Source: Spirosoma sp. (GTDB lineage Bacteria > Bacteroidota > Bacteroidia > Cytophagales > Spirosomataceae). From it: DNA of 64,000 bases. Positions 26,528-34,158 of this stretch are shown one piece after another. How positions within the stretch are numbered: the first letter of the stretch is position 1; every line of letters starts with the position of its first letter. The notes under the pieces are model-generated. The model did no database searches. It was not told the origin of the DNA and saw nothing but the letters and a program-made list of their open reading frames with translations. Location of the stretch: contig NZ_JAPLET010000022.1 in assembly GCF_026391055.1 (NCBI RefSeq), positions 959,648-1,023,647 on the forward strand. Direction: 5' to 3'. The position numbers were made by a program, and so were the translations under genes.

Positions 26528-27102
26528 AAAATATATTTCTCTCTGCGAGTATTCCACTTCCTGAGCGAGACCCTAAGTATATCGGAACGGCTGACATTAT
26601 TGCAATAAGAGATTCTGTAATAGCACTTGCTTCTACTGTATTACCTTACCATCGAATCGTTTGGGGTGGCCATCCATCTATAACCCCATTAATATATTAT
26701 GTTATGGAAAAATTAGACATTATAATTCCAGAGCATGTTGTTCTATATCAATCTAAGCTATTTGAAAATTTCTTTCCTGAGGACAATAACAAGTTCAACA
26801 ACGTTATATTAACAGATATCGTAGAAAATGATCGTGATAAATCTTTATTGCATATGAGGGAGAGAATGTTATCTGAATTCGAATTCTCAGCTGCTGTCTT
26901 TATCGGAGGCATGGAGGGGATTGAAACTGAATACAATATGTTTATAGAAAAACATTCAGAAGCATTGCTGCTTCCAATTGCAAGTACTGGAGCTGCAACC
27001 AAAATTGTTTACGACAATTTCTTCCCAGAAGAAATGAAAAATGAACGATTTTTAAAAGATTACGGGTACATGTCATTATTTCAGAAATATTTAATGGAGT
27101 AA
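26506..27102 (+). CDS. SLOG-domain nucleotide-sensing protein
   Basis: A 198-residue Rossmann-like protein of the SLOG superfamily (named for SMF/DprA and LOG proteins), predicted to bind nucleotide-derived ligands. It starts NIFLSASIPLPERDPKY (residues 9-25). The motif IVWGGHPSITPLI (51-63), the VFIGGMEGIETEYNMF segment (131-146) with its GGxxGxxxE pattern, and LLLPIASTGAAT (154-165) are typical of the conflict-system SLOG branch. There is no attached SIR2, membrane or nuclease domain. Its start overlaps the end of the first TIR gene. In Thoeris, a SLOG domain senses the cyclic ADP-ribose isomer made by a TIR protein; the same sensing role is inferred here. Confidence 0.78.
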   Translation: MATSNKIKNIFLSASIPLPERDPKYIGTADIIAIRDSVIALASTVLPYHRIVWGGHPSITPLIYYVMEKLDIIIPEHVVLYQSKLFENFFPEDNNKFNNVILTDIVENDRDKSLLHMRERMLSEFEFSAAVFIGGMEGIETEYNMFIEKHSEALLLPIASTGAATKIVYDNFFPEEMKNERFLKDYGYMSLFQKYLME

Positions 27103-27112
27103 ATATAAGGCT

Positions 27113-27805
27113 ATGGGAAGAAAAGTTTTTGTGACCTACAAATACAGTGACACAAAAGTGCAGGATCTAAACATTTATGAAGATTCCATTTTATATGGAA
27201 GACAAAGAGTTCAAACAAAAGCTCGACATTATGTAAACGAGTTGGCTAATATTTTAGACAAAGAAGATCATATTTATAAAGGTGAGGAAGATGGACAAAG
27301 CCTAGCTGCCTTCTCAGACGAATATATTTCGTCTACTCTAAGGGATAAGATATATGACAGTAGTATAACAATTGTGCTTATCTCAAAAGGAATGAAAGAT
27401 ATATGGAAAATGGAAAAAGATCAATGGATGCCATGGGAAATTTCCTATTCTTTAAGAGCATACACACGCAATGGCCGTACTAGCCTATCAAATGGGATTG
27501 TTGCTGTGGTTTTGCCTGATGAATTTGGTAGTTATGGATATTATTTAAATACAGATAATGTTTGTAACTGTACCAATTACAATACCCAATTTCTTTTTCA
27601 AATTTTGAGAGATAATATGTTTAATCTCAAAGCACCTGATACATATCTATGTTCAAATGGATCAATCATATATAGGGGGGACTTTTCGTATATTACTTCG
27701 GTAAAATGGGAGGAGTTTAAAGTTAAGCCAAACATATACTTAGACAAAGCCATCGAGCTTAGAGACAAAAAAGAACAATACAATCTCACAAAAACAGTCA
27801 AGTAG
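27113..27805 (+). CDS. ThsB-like (DUF1863) TIR protein
   Basis: A 230-residue protein. It opens GRKVFVTYKYSD (residues 2-13), the start of the MTH538/DUF1863 TIR-like family that includes Thoeris ThsB. It continues with IYKGEEDGQSLAAFSDEYISSTLRDKIYDSSITIVLISKGM (54-94) and DQWMPWEISYSLR (103-115), where Glu109 sits at the WxxxE catalytic position. After about residue 130 comes a C-terminal extension with a Cys-Asn-Cys and aromatic-rich stretch. No signal peptide or membrane segment. Ten bases separate it from the SLOG gene, and one base from the next TIR gene. Likely the phage-triggered signal synthase, by analogy with ThsB. Confidence 0.8.
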   Translation: MGRKVFVTYKYSDTKVQDLNIYEDSILYGRQRVQTKARHYVNELANILDKEDHIYKGEEDGQSLAAFSDEYISSTLRDKIYDSSITIVLISKGMKDIWKMEKDQWMPWEISYSLRAYTRNGRTSLSNGIVAVVLPDEFGSYGYYLNTDNVCNCTNYNTQFLFQILRDNMFNLKAPDTYLCSNGSIIYRGDFSYITSVKWEEFKVKPNIYLDKAIELRDKKEQYNLTKTVK

Positions 27806-27806
27806 T

Positions 27807-28385
27807 ATGAGTTTTATTTCAGAGTCACAATTAGCAAACTATAGATCACGAACAAGAATATTTTTAAAAAGCGATATTGTATTTTTAAATGAAAGTTCAA
27901 CTCGTATCAAAACCAAACCTATGGTTTTCCTTTCGCATAAGCATGAAGAATTAGTTATTCTTCAAGATACAATTGCATTTCTGAATACAGAAGGGGTTGA
28001 TATATATGTTGATTGGATGGATGAGGAGATGCCTGCTTACACAAATGCAAACACAGCTTTGAGACTAAAAGAAAAAATTAAAATTGCGAATAAATTTGTC
28101 CTTGTTGCTACTCCAAATGCTATAAGATCCAAGTGGTGTAACTGGGAATTAGGCTTAGGTGATGCAGCAAAGTATATTGAAAACATTGCGTTGTTCCCAA
28201 TAAACAGAACGCACTTATCCTTTAGTAATGCCGAGTACTTAAAAATATATCCTTATATAGAGTATGAAAATGGCAATGGTAAATACTTAAATGGAGCTAG
28301 TATTTCTAAGGGGTATTATGTAAAAGCACCTCTTGTAAATGGAAACAAAAGACTTACACCTCTAAAGACATGGCTTACAAGCTAA
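27807..28385 (+). CDS. Toll/interleukin-receptor (TIR) domain protein, short
   Basis: A 192-residue protein, last of the four-gene operon. After a 35-residue charged N-terminus the TIR domain runs from about 38 to 150: KPMVFLSHKHEE (37-48), GVDIYVDWMDEEMP (63-76), NKFVLVATPNAIRSKWCNWELGLGD (95-119). Trp110 and Glu114 form the WxxxE motif. The domain belongs to a different TIR subfamily from its two operon partners. The tail (NGKYLNGASISKGYYVKAP) is unassigned. It could be a second signal-producing enzyme with a different trigger, or the NAD-depleting effector. Confidence 0.8.
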   Translation: MSFISESQLANYRSRTRIFLKSDIVFLNESSTRIKTKPMVFLSHKHEELVILQDTIAFLNTEGVDIYVDWMDEEMPAYTNANTALRLKEKIKIANKFVLVATPNAIRSKWCNWELGLGDAAKYIENIALFPINRTHLSFSNAEYLKIYPYIEYENGNGKYLNGASISKGYYVKAPLVNGNKRLTPLKTWLTS

Positions 28386-28482
28386 ATAATATTTTTTTCG
28401 AAAGAATATTAGTAAAATCATCACAGTGCTCCTAGGCACAGATTTAAGACTAACTTCCGAAAACGACTGTTGGTAATAAGGC

Positions 28483-28522
28483 AAATCCAAAAGCGGGGTC
28501 ATTTAGCTCCGCTTTTGGATTT
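28483..28522. terminator. Terminator hairpin at the end of the TIR/SLOG operon
   Basis: AAATCCAAAAGCGG (28483-28496) pairs perfectly with CCGCTTTTGGATTT (28509-28522) about 100 bases after the last TIR gene. Confidence 0.75.
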
Positions 28523-28639
28523 GTAGCAAGTTCAAGTTTTTTTCTTGGACTAATATTTTTTCTCAAAAAGCATACTTCTTTACTAAGCCTGAACTTTTCC
28601 TTCTCTCCACCAATACATCCTTCCTAGGCCTCAAATAAA

Positions 28640-29389
28640 ATGAAAAAAAACTTAACTTACAAACTTATCAAACCTGACGAATCACTGGCTGAGTATGTTT
28701 ATTGTTTTTCATCCTTGCAAAACCTATCTGCCAGCCACGAAGCGGTCATTATTCCGAATGGGAAAATTGATCTAATGTTTTCCAGAACGGCGGACAATCA
28801 ACTCCGTATTTCGTTACTGGGTTTAGAAACTGAACCTAAATACGCAAAGCAGGAGGTTTCAAACTTTTTTGCCGTAAGTTTTAATCCCCTTGCCATCGAA
28901 TATGTTTTCGAAGTTTCAATTGCCGACATACTGAACAGTGGAAAACAGTTGCCTGGTAATTTTTGGGGTTTCAGCATTGATGACCTGAATGATTTTGATA
29001 AATTTTGTGAAAAAATCTCACAAAAAATTTGCTCGCTCCTCCCCTCGGAAATTGATGAACGAAAACGAAAGCTATTTGACTTCATCTTCGCGGTCAACGG
29101 TGAGATTACCATAAAAGAACTCTCCGAAAAAGTCTTATGGAGCGAACGGCAAATTAACCGTTATTTTAACCAGCAGTTCGGGCTTTCGCTAAAAGCCTAT
29201 TGCAACATCCTCCGTTTTCAGGCTTCACTAGCCTACATCAAAGAAGGCAAGCTTTTTCCGCAACTCAACTTCACCGACCAATCGCATTTCATTAAGGAGA
29301 TCAAAAAGCTCTCCGGTGTTTCACCCAAAGAACTGTTCAAAAACCAAAACGACCGATTTTTACAATTCCTAGTCTATGACCAGCTATAA
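28640..29389 (+). CDS. AraC family transcriptional regulator
   Basis: A 249-residue protein. The N-terminal 110 residues match the DUF6597-type sensor region of Bacteroidota AraC proteins (LAEYVYCFSSLQN, IIPNGKIDLMFS). The C-terminal region from about 145 has two helix-turn-helix units: ITIKELSEKVLWSERQINRYFNQQFGLSLKAY and LNFTDQSHFIKEIKKLSGVSPKELF. The Tet(X)-like oxidoreductase gene starts 24 bases downstream on the same strand, so it probably controls that gene in response to a small molecule. Composition is intermediate between the AT-rich island and the rest of the window. Confidence 0.85.
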   Translation: MKKNLTYKLIKPDESLAEYVYCFSSLQNLSASHEAVIIPNGKIDLMFSRTADNQLRISLLGLETEPKYAKQEVSNFFAVSFNPLAIEYVFEVSIADILNSGKQLPGNFWGFSIDDLNDFDKFCEKISQKICSLLPSEIDERKRKLFDFIFAVNGEITIKELSEKVLWSERQINRYFNQQFGLSLKAYCNILRFQASLAYIKEGKLFPQLNFTDQSHFIKEIKKLSGVSPKELFKNQNDRFLQFLVYDQL

Positions 29390-29413
29390 TTTTGCAGCAT
29401 AAGATTCAACATT

Positions 29414-30574
29414 ATGCTGATACAAGATAAACAAATCGCAATTATAGGTGGTGGTCCCGGCGGATTGACACTGGCAAGACTCTTACAACTCAACGGTGCA
29501 CAGGTAAAAGTCTATGAAAGAGATAGTAATCAATACGCACGTGTGCAGGGCTCCCCGCTTGATTTGCACGATGAATCAGGGCTGGCTGCGTTGCGTAAAG
29601 CAGGCCTGCTGGAGGAGTTTAAGAAAAATTTCCTTGCGGGTGCCGATAAAATGGTCATTGTCAATGGACAGGCTGAGATAGTCTACAGTGACCATGATAC
29701 AAAAGTCCTTGACAACTTTGGCCATACGCATTTCCGTCCTGAAATAGACCGTGGTGCACTACGTAAGATACTACTGCAATCCCTGGAAGCTGACACCGTT
29801 GTGTGGAACAATCATTTTGCCTCTATGGAGAAACAAGACGAAGGCTGGCTGTTGCATTTTAAAAACGGAACAACTGCCTACGCTGACATGGTTATTGCGG
29901 CCGATGGCGCCAACTCAAAAATTCGCCCATACCTAACAGATAGTAAGCCTTTTTATTCGGGGATCACCATGCTGGAGGGCAACATCTACAATGCCCAAAA
30001 ATCGGCGCCACAGATCTCCAACTTGCTTCGTGGCGGAAAAGTAATGGCCTTTGGGAATGAGAAAGACATACTGATTGGGCAAAAAGCGAATGGCGAAATT
30101 GGTTTTTATATCAGCTTCAAAACCGGCGAGAACTGGGCCACCCAAAGCGGTTTAAATTTTTCGGACAAAGCACAGCTCCTGACGTGGTTTAAAGAGAAAT
30201 ACGCCGATTGGAGCCCCTTTTGGCACGAGTTGTTTGCGAGTGCAAAAACTCCCTTTATCCCACGCCCAATCTATTGCATGCCACTCGACCAGTCCTGGAA
30301 AACTCAGCCAACCTTGACCATGCTGGGGGATGCCGCGCACGTAATGCCCCCCTTTGCCGGTGAGGGCGTTAATATGGCTATGCTCGATGCGCTGGAATTG
30401 AGCGAGTGCTTAACTTCCAACAAGTACGCTACAGCACAGGAAGCCATTTCTGTTTATGAACTCAACATGCGAAAACGAGCGGCTAAAGTGGCTCAGGAAT
30501 CGCTCGAAAATGGCGAACGGATGCACAGCGAAAGCGCCCTTACGACCATGCTGGATTTTTTTAGCGCTCATTAA
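29414..30574 (+). CDS. Tet(X)-like FAD-dependent monooxygenase
   Basis: A 386-residue class A flavoprotein monooxygenase. The FAD dinucleotide motif IGGGPGG is at residues 11-17, the substrate-side motif RVQGSPLDLHDESGLAALRKAGLL resembles Tet(X) closely (VQGGTLDLHKGSG in that enzyme, from memory), and GDAAHVMPPFAGEGVNMAMLDALELS near 313 is the second FAD motif. Tet(X) hydroxylates tetracyclines. Whether this homologue does so cannot be told from sequence alone; related enzymes act on other aromatic compounds. It is cotranscribed with the AraC gene just upstream. Confidence 0.82.
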   Translation: MLIQDKQIAIIGGGPGGLTLARLLQLNGAQVKVYERDSNQYARVQGSPLDLHDESGLAALRKAGLLEEFKKNFLAGADKMVIVNGQAEIVYSDHDTKVLDNFGHTHFRPEIDRGALRKILLQSLEADTVVWNNHFASMEKQDEGWLLHFKNGTTAYADMVIAADGANSKIRPYLTDSKPFYSGITMLEGNIYNAQKSAPQISNLLRGGKVMAFGNEKDILIGQKANGEIGFYISFKTGENWATQSGLNFSDKAQLLTWFKEKYADWSPFWHELFASAKTPFIPRPIYCMPLDQSWKTQPTLTMLGDAAHVMPPFAGEGVNMAMLDALELSECLTSNKYATAQEAISVYELNMRKRAAKVAQESLENGERMHSESALTTMLDFFSAH

Positions 30575-30695
30575 GAAACACTACTTGCCAAAATAAGTCC
30601 TTCAAAATATTAAAAAATCAGTCTTTAGTTCAGTATACTACTACTCGGTTTCACCTTATTCTGTAAAAGAAATGCCACAGTAAGTTGATAAAGAA

Positions 30696-31241
30696 ATGGT
30701 ACTAGAAAAAGCGGTTGAACTACTTAACCAATTGAAAATTCGTTTCGAGAACAATATGCACCGTCATGTAGGCCTTGATTGGAGCGAGATTCAGGCAAAG
30801 CTGGAAGCTGCTCCTGAAAAACTAGGGTCGCTGAGTGAAATGGAAAGCACCGGCGGAGAGCCCGATGTAATTGGCTATGACCAGCAAACGGATGAGTACC
30901 TATTCGTTGACTGCTCTGAAGAAAGCCCCAAAGGGCGACGAAGTGTTTGTTACGACGACGAAGCCCTAGCGTCGAGGAAAGAGAATAAACCGAAGAATAG
31001 CGCACTCGGTATGGCTGCGGCTATGGGCATTGAGCTGTTAACAGAAGAACAGTATCGCGAACTTCAGAAAATAGGTCAATTTGATACCAAAACATCGAGT
31101 TGGATACAAGCGTCCGTTGACATTAGGAAACTCGGTGGTGCGCTTTTTTGTGACCGCCGTTACAACACGGTGTTTCTATATCACAATGGTGCTGAATCCT
31201 ATTATGCCGCCAGAGGATTCCGTGGCTTATTGAAGGTTTAG
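30696..31241 (+). CDS. DUF4256 family protein
   Basis: A 181-residue soluble protein of the DUF4256 family. Recognisable pieces are RFENNMHRHVGLDWSEIQAKLEA near the start, MESTGGEPDVIGYDQQTDEYLFVDCSEESPKGRRSVCYD in the middle, and GIELLTEEQYRELQKIGQFDTKTSSWIQ, ending with ALFCDRRYNTVFLYHNGAESYYAARGFRG. Members occur widely as single-copy genes of unknown function; no catalytic site is established. It lies alone between the Tet(X)-like gene and the acetyltransferase gene. Confidence 0.8.
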   Translation: MVLEKAVELLNQLKIRFENNMHRHVGLDWSEIQAKLEAAPEKLGSLSEMESTGGEPDVIGYDQQTDEYLFVDCSEESPKGRRSVCYDDEALASRKENKPKNSALGMAAAMGIELLTEEQYRELQKIGQFDTKTSSWIQASVDIRKLGGALFCDRRYNTVFLYHNGAESYYAARGFRGLLKV

Positions 31242-31287
31242 AACTGAATTTGGTCTGGCGTATATCCCACACATTCGACTAGCAACA

Positions 31288-31728
31288 ATGGTTATTGAAC
31301 CTCTATCAACGCATACCATCAACGATGTGGTTGAGCTTGTTCTCGAATTATGGCCCGACTGCATCCACGATGAAGAACTGGAAAATTATAGCCTTCTCCT
31401 AAACTCCTCCAATGATGCCTGTTATCTGGCAAAAGTTGGGGCAAGCTACATTGCATTCATACTGATTAGTATTCGGCATGATTATGTTGAAGGTTCTGCT
31501 GAATCACCGGTAGGCTATATTGAAGGCATTTATGTGAGGCCAGCTTATCGGAAACAGGGCATCGCCAATAAACTGATTCGGGTGGCAGAGGACTGGGCCA
31601 AACAAAAAGGTTTGACGCAACTTGGCTCAGACACGGAAATAACCAATTCGTCGAGCATAGATTTTCACCGAAACGCAGGATTTAAGGAAGTCGAACGAAT
31701 TGTCTGTTTTATAAAAGACCTGTCTTAA
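31288..31728 (+). CDS. AAC(6')-type GNAT acetyltransferase
   Basis: A 146-residue single-domain GNAT enzyme. The pattern ELVLELWP near residue 16, FILISIRHDYVEGSAESPVGYIEGIYVRPAYRKQGIANKLIRVAEDWAKQKG (about 57-108; the RKQGIA loop binds acetyl-CoA) and SDTEITNSSSIDFHRNAGFKEVERIVCFIK is characteristic of aminoglycoside 6'-N-acetyltransferases of the AAC(6')-I branch. Length matches. Chromosomal members often have weak or no drug activity, so actual resistance is not certain. It starts 46 bases after the DUF4256 gene. Confidence 0.82.
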   Translation: MVIEPLSTHTINDVVELVLELWPDCIHDEELENYSLLLNSSNDACYLAKVGASYIAFILISIRHDYVEGSAESPVGYIEGIYVRPAYRKQGIANKLIRVAEDWAKQKGLTQLGSDTEITNSSSIDFHRNAGFKEVERIVCFIKDLS

Positions 31729-31769
31729 CTATTCGTTCGGAAAGCCTTATGCTCATTGACTAACCCCGA

Positions 31770-32762
31770 TCAGGGCACATAAGGCTTTCCCACGATCAGC
31801 TTGTCGCCCGAAAAGTCGACCTCGAAGAAATGAGGATTCCGGATATAACGGCCGTTGCTGTTGTAATGACTATGGACAGACATCAGCCATTTGCCTGTCA
31901 GGGTTTGAAATAGCATGCCGTGACCGAAATTCGGCGGGGTAATTGGCTCTTTCTCGTGAATCCAGGGGCCATCCAGCGTACCACTTTTCGAATAAACAAC
32001 ACCCTGCGTATACACATCGTTAATCCAACTGGTCCAGATCATGCCGAGCCTGCCGGTTCCGGTACGGAATAGAAATGGACCATCCGTTACTTTATTGGGG
32101 CCACCAGTCTTTTTTTCACGGCTCCATGGGCTATCACTAGCCCTAAAAAGTAACTTCCCTTTACCGATTGAACCACTCAAATCAGGTTTGAGGGCTATTT
32201 TCTCCATGGTTCCGTTCAGGTTCTGTAACCATTCGTAACAGTATACCATGTAGGGCTTCCCGTCCTTATCAACCCAAAACGTACCGTCTAACGTAGGTTT
32301 GTCGGCAGGCAAATAAATCGGGTCTTTCATGGGTACATACGGTCCCTCGGCTTTGTCGCTGACCAAAATATGACTAGCCCGGCGTTCGATCACGTTTTCG
32401 CCCACCGTATCAATTTTCACTTCCCGATTGGTGAACGTGGCGAAGTAGTAGTATTTGTTTTTATAGGCATGCAGCTCGGCGGCCCAAATCATCGGATTCT
32501 TGCCCATCCAGGATTCAGGGTCAGTTTTGGCGATGCTGAACGGGCCAGTCCAGCTTTTGAGGTCTTTGCTTTTCCACAACATGCCTCCCGTACCCGTCAT
32601 GTAATACAGTGCGGTAGGTTTATCCGCCAGAACGAACGGATCGCTCAGCCGAATCGAATCCAGGGGTACATTCTCCCGGATTACCGGCGTCCGGTTTTGC
32701 GAAAAACCCAGTGCTACCTGAATGGTAAACCAAATGGTGAGTACTACTGACTTGTTACTCAT
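31770..32762 (-). CDS. GH43 family glycoside hydrolase, exported
   Basis: A 330-residue protein with a signal peptide (MSNKSVVLTIWFTIQVALGFSQ) and a five-bladed beta-propeller typical of GH43. Visible family motifs are SIRLSDPFVLAD (residues ~36-47, with the base Asp), MIWAAELHAYKNKYYYFAT, TLDGTFWVDKDGKPYMVY and TDGPFLFRTGTGRLGMIWTSW. The late GHGMLFQTLTGKWLMSVH supplies the conserved His. GH43 enzymes release arabinose, xylose or galactose from plant polymers in the periplasm; the substrate here is open. Monocistronic; no SusCD genes adjacent. Confidence 0.85.
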   Translation of the reverse strand: MSNKSVVLTIWFTIQVALGFSQNRTPVIRENVPLDSIRLSDPFVLADKPTALYYMTGTGGMLWKSKDLKSWTGPFSIAKTDPESWMGKNPMIWAAELHAYKNKYYYFATFTNREVKIDTVGENVIERRASHILVSDKAEGPYVPMKDPIYLPADKPTLDGTFWVDKDGKPYMVYCYEWLQNLNGTMEKIALKPDLSGSIGKGKLLFRASDSPWSREKKTGGPNKVTDGPFLFRTGTGRLGMIWTSWINDVYTQGVVYSKSGTLDGPWIHEKEPITPPNFGHGMLFQTLTGKWLMSVHSHYNSNGRYIRNPHFFEVDFSGDKLIVGKPYVP

Positions 32763-32929
32763 TGTGTGATTATCGTCTAGTTTTTACCGTCGACCTCAAT
32801 CACATGTTAAGCGCACACAACACGGATGCTACTTGCAGAATAGCGTAATTTTATTTTGCTGGAACCAGTTTTACGCATTCCCCTGAACAAGCTATTACCA
32901 GCTCATGCCGGCCCAAAAGCAATAACTCA

Positions 32930-33220
32930 CTAGCTGCCAGCCAGTGGTGAACCGAAGATGCCGACCGCTAATTCTACCCAGATCAGGGCTAGCATTAGCA
33001 GTATCACGCTACAGATAGCAATGCGGTAATCAAACCGCTTTACCCTCCTCAGGACAAACTCACAAACTAGACCCGTACCGAGCAGCAGGACACCAGCCAC
33101 AATGAAATCGAACAGACTCCAGTTCACCTCGTTGGTAAATTGCATCGCAATAAGAGGTACAGATAAGAGTAATGCTACGGTGAGCACAATGCCGGTCAGT
33201 CGTTTGTTTTGCGTAAGCAT
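32930..33220 (-). CDS. Small membrane protein, unknown
   Basis: A 96-residue protein that is almost entirely three hydrophobic segments (about residues 9-26, 37-58 and 68-90) separated by short charged loops (LRRVKRFDYR). It begins MLTQNKRLTGIVLTVALLLSVPLIAMQF. No family is recognised. A well-formed promoter and a palindrome lie 35-70 bases upstream, suggesting regulated expression. Confidence 0.6.
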   Translation of the reverse strand: MLTQNKRLTGIVLTVALLLSVPLIAMQFTNEVNWSLFDFIVAGVLLLGTGLVCEFVLRRVKRFDYRIAICSVILLMLALIWVELAVGIFGSPLAGS

Positions 33221-33254
33221 AGTTGTGGTTGTTTATGATTAAAAGTTGACTCAG

Positions 33255-33289
33255 CAAACGTACTATAAAGTACTTTGAATTACAAAGTA
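33255..33289 (-). promoter_or_regulatory. Promoter with overlapping palindrome for the small membrane protein
   Basis: On the minus strand TTTG (33286-33283), a 20-bp spacer and TACGTTTG (33262-33255) match the phylum consensus. The spacer overlaps a perfect palindrome, TACTTTGAATTACAAAGTA (33271-33289), placed where a bound repressor would block transcription. Confidence 0.6.
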
Positions 33290-33375
33290 TATTACTAAAA
33301 GAATTAGGGAAGCTCGTTTTTCATAAACTTCACGGGTGCTCCCAGTCGCTGTAAATGATTGTCCGTTACCCTCCC

Positions 33376-34086
33376 TTACAACGTCACAGACTCTTCTTTC
33401 TCATCGAAGAATAGATAGTTCAACAAATCGCAGTAGGGCTTGATGATACGGCAGCCACGTACGACTTCGTCGGCGAAGTTGGGCTTGAGGACTTCCTTAT
33501 CAGTGTAGCGGTGCAGGAAGAACAGCTCTTTCCGGCGGAGCAGGTCAATTTCGGGATGGTCGGCGGAGTAGCCTTTGGGCGACGTTTTCATCGACTCGCC
33601 CGAGGCCTCCGGGAAATAGGCCTTAAATTCAGGAGCCTCAATAATATCCTTTAACTCCTGCACATTATAATCAATCTCCTGCCGAAACTTGGCGAGGTTG
33701 GCGGGCGTCGGTTGCCACATGCCCGCCCCCAGAAACGACTGATTGCCGGGCTGGATATGGACGTAATAATCTATCCGGCCCGACTGTCGTCCGCCGGGAC
33801 CGATGGCAAACGCCAGATTTGATTTGTACGGGGCTTTGTCTTTGGAAAAACGGATATCGCGGTTGATACGGAAGATGCAGTCTTTGACAGCCGTATTGGC
33901 CAGCGGTTCAAACGGACTCAGGCCCGTGAGCACTCGTTCCACCACTCCCATTAGTTCGGCTTTCGCGGCATCGTACCGTGGCCGATTGGCGTGAAACCAC
34001 TCCCGATTGTTGTTTTCAACGAGTTCGCGCATGAACTCAAGCGTAGGCGCGGTGAAGGTAGCCTTTGAAGAAGTCTTTGTTGTCAT
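33376..34086 (-). CDS. DUF2461 family protein
   Basis: A 236-residue protein of the DUF2461 (TIGR02453) family, present in bacteria and fungi. Signatures are FMRELVENNNREWFHANRPRYDAAKAEL (residues ~18-45), FRINRDIRFSKDKAPYKSNLAFAIGPGGR and DYYVHIQPGNQSFLGAGMWQP. Biochemical function is unknown. A TATCTTTG box ends only seven bases before the ATG, so the transcript may be leaderless. Confidence 0.88.
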   Translation of the reverse strand: MTTKTSSKATFTAPTLEFMRELVENNNREWFHANRPRYDAAKAELMGVVERVLTGLSPFEPLANTAVKDCIFRINRDIRFSKDKAPYKSNLAFAIGPGGRQSGRIDYYVHIQPGNQSFLGAGMWQPTPANLAKFRQEIDYNVQELKDIIEAPEFKAYFPEASGESMKTSPKGYSADHPEIDLLRRKELFFLHRYTDKEVLKPNFADEVVRGCRIIKPYCDLLNYLFFDEKEESVTL

Positions 34087-34093
34087 AACTACC

Positions 34094-34101
34094 CAAAGAT
34101 A
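34094..34101 (-). promoter_or_regulatory. Promoter -7-like box next to the DUF2461 start codon
   Basis: TATCTTTG on the minus strand (34101-34094) is a perfect TAnnTTTG box, seven bases before the ATG at 34086. No TTTG element was found at the expected upstream distance, so support is partial. Confidence 0.4.
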
Positions 34102-34158
34102 CGGAATGAAACAGGATGTTGGTGAATAGGGAGAGGAGTGCGCACTCCTCTCCTACAC

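Larger units (their letters stand above)
24985..28625. other. AT-rich genomic island carrying a TIR/SLOG operon
   Basis: Between the gltD terminators and the AraC gene the DNA becomes markedly AT-rich, with AAA/AAT/ATA-heavy codon use in all four genes, unlike the balanced composition on either side. No integrase, transposase, tRNA junction or clear terminal repeat was seen. The first 350 bases (24985-25333) hold no convincing gene. The change in composition and the defence-like content suggest horizontal acquisition. Confidence 0.7.

Noticed and set aside
18128-28385. Integration of the TIR island at the tRNA-Lys gene
   Set aside because: The tRNA gene is 7 kb away, with intact gltBD in between, and no copy of the tRNA end is seen at the island borders.
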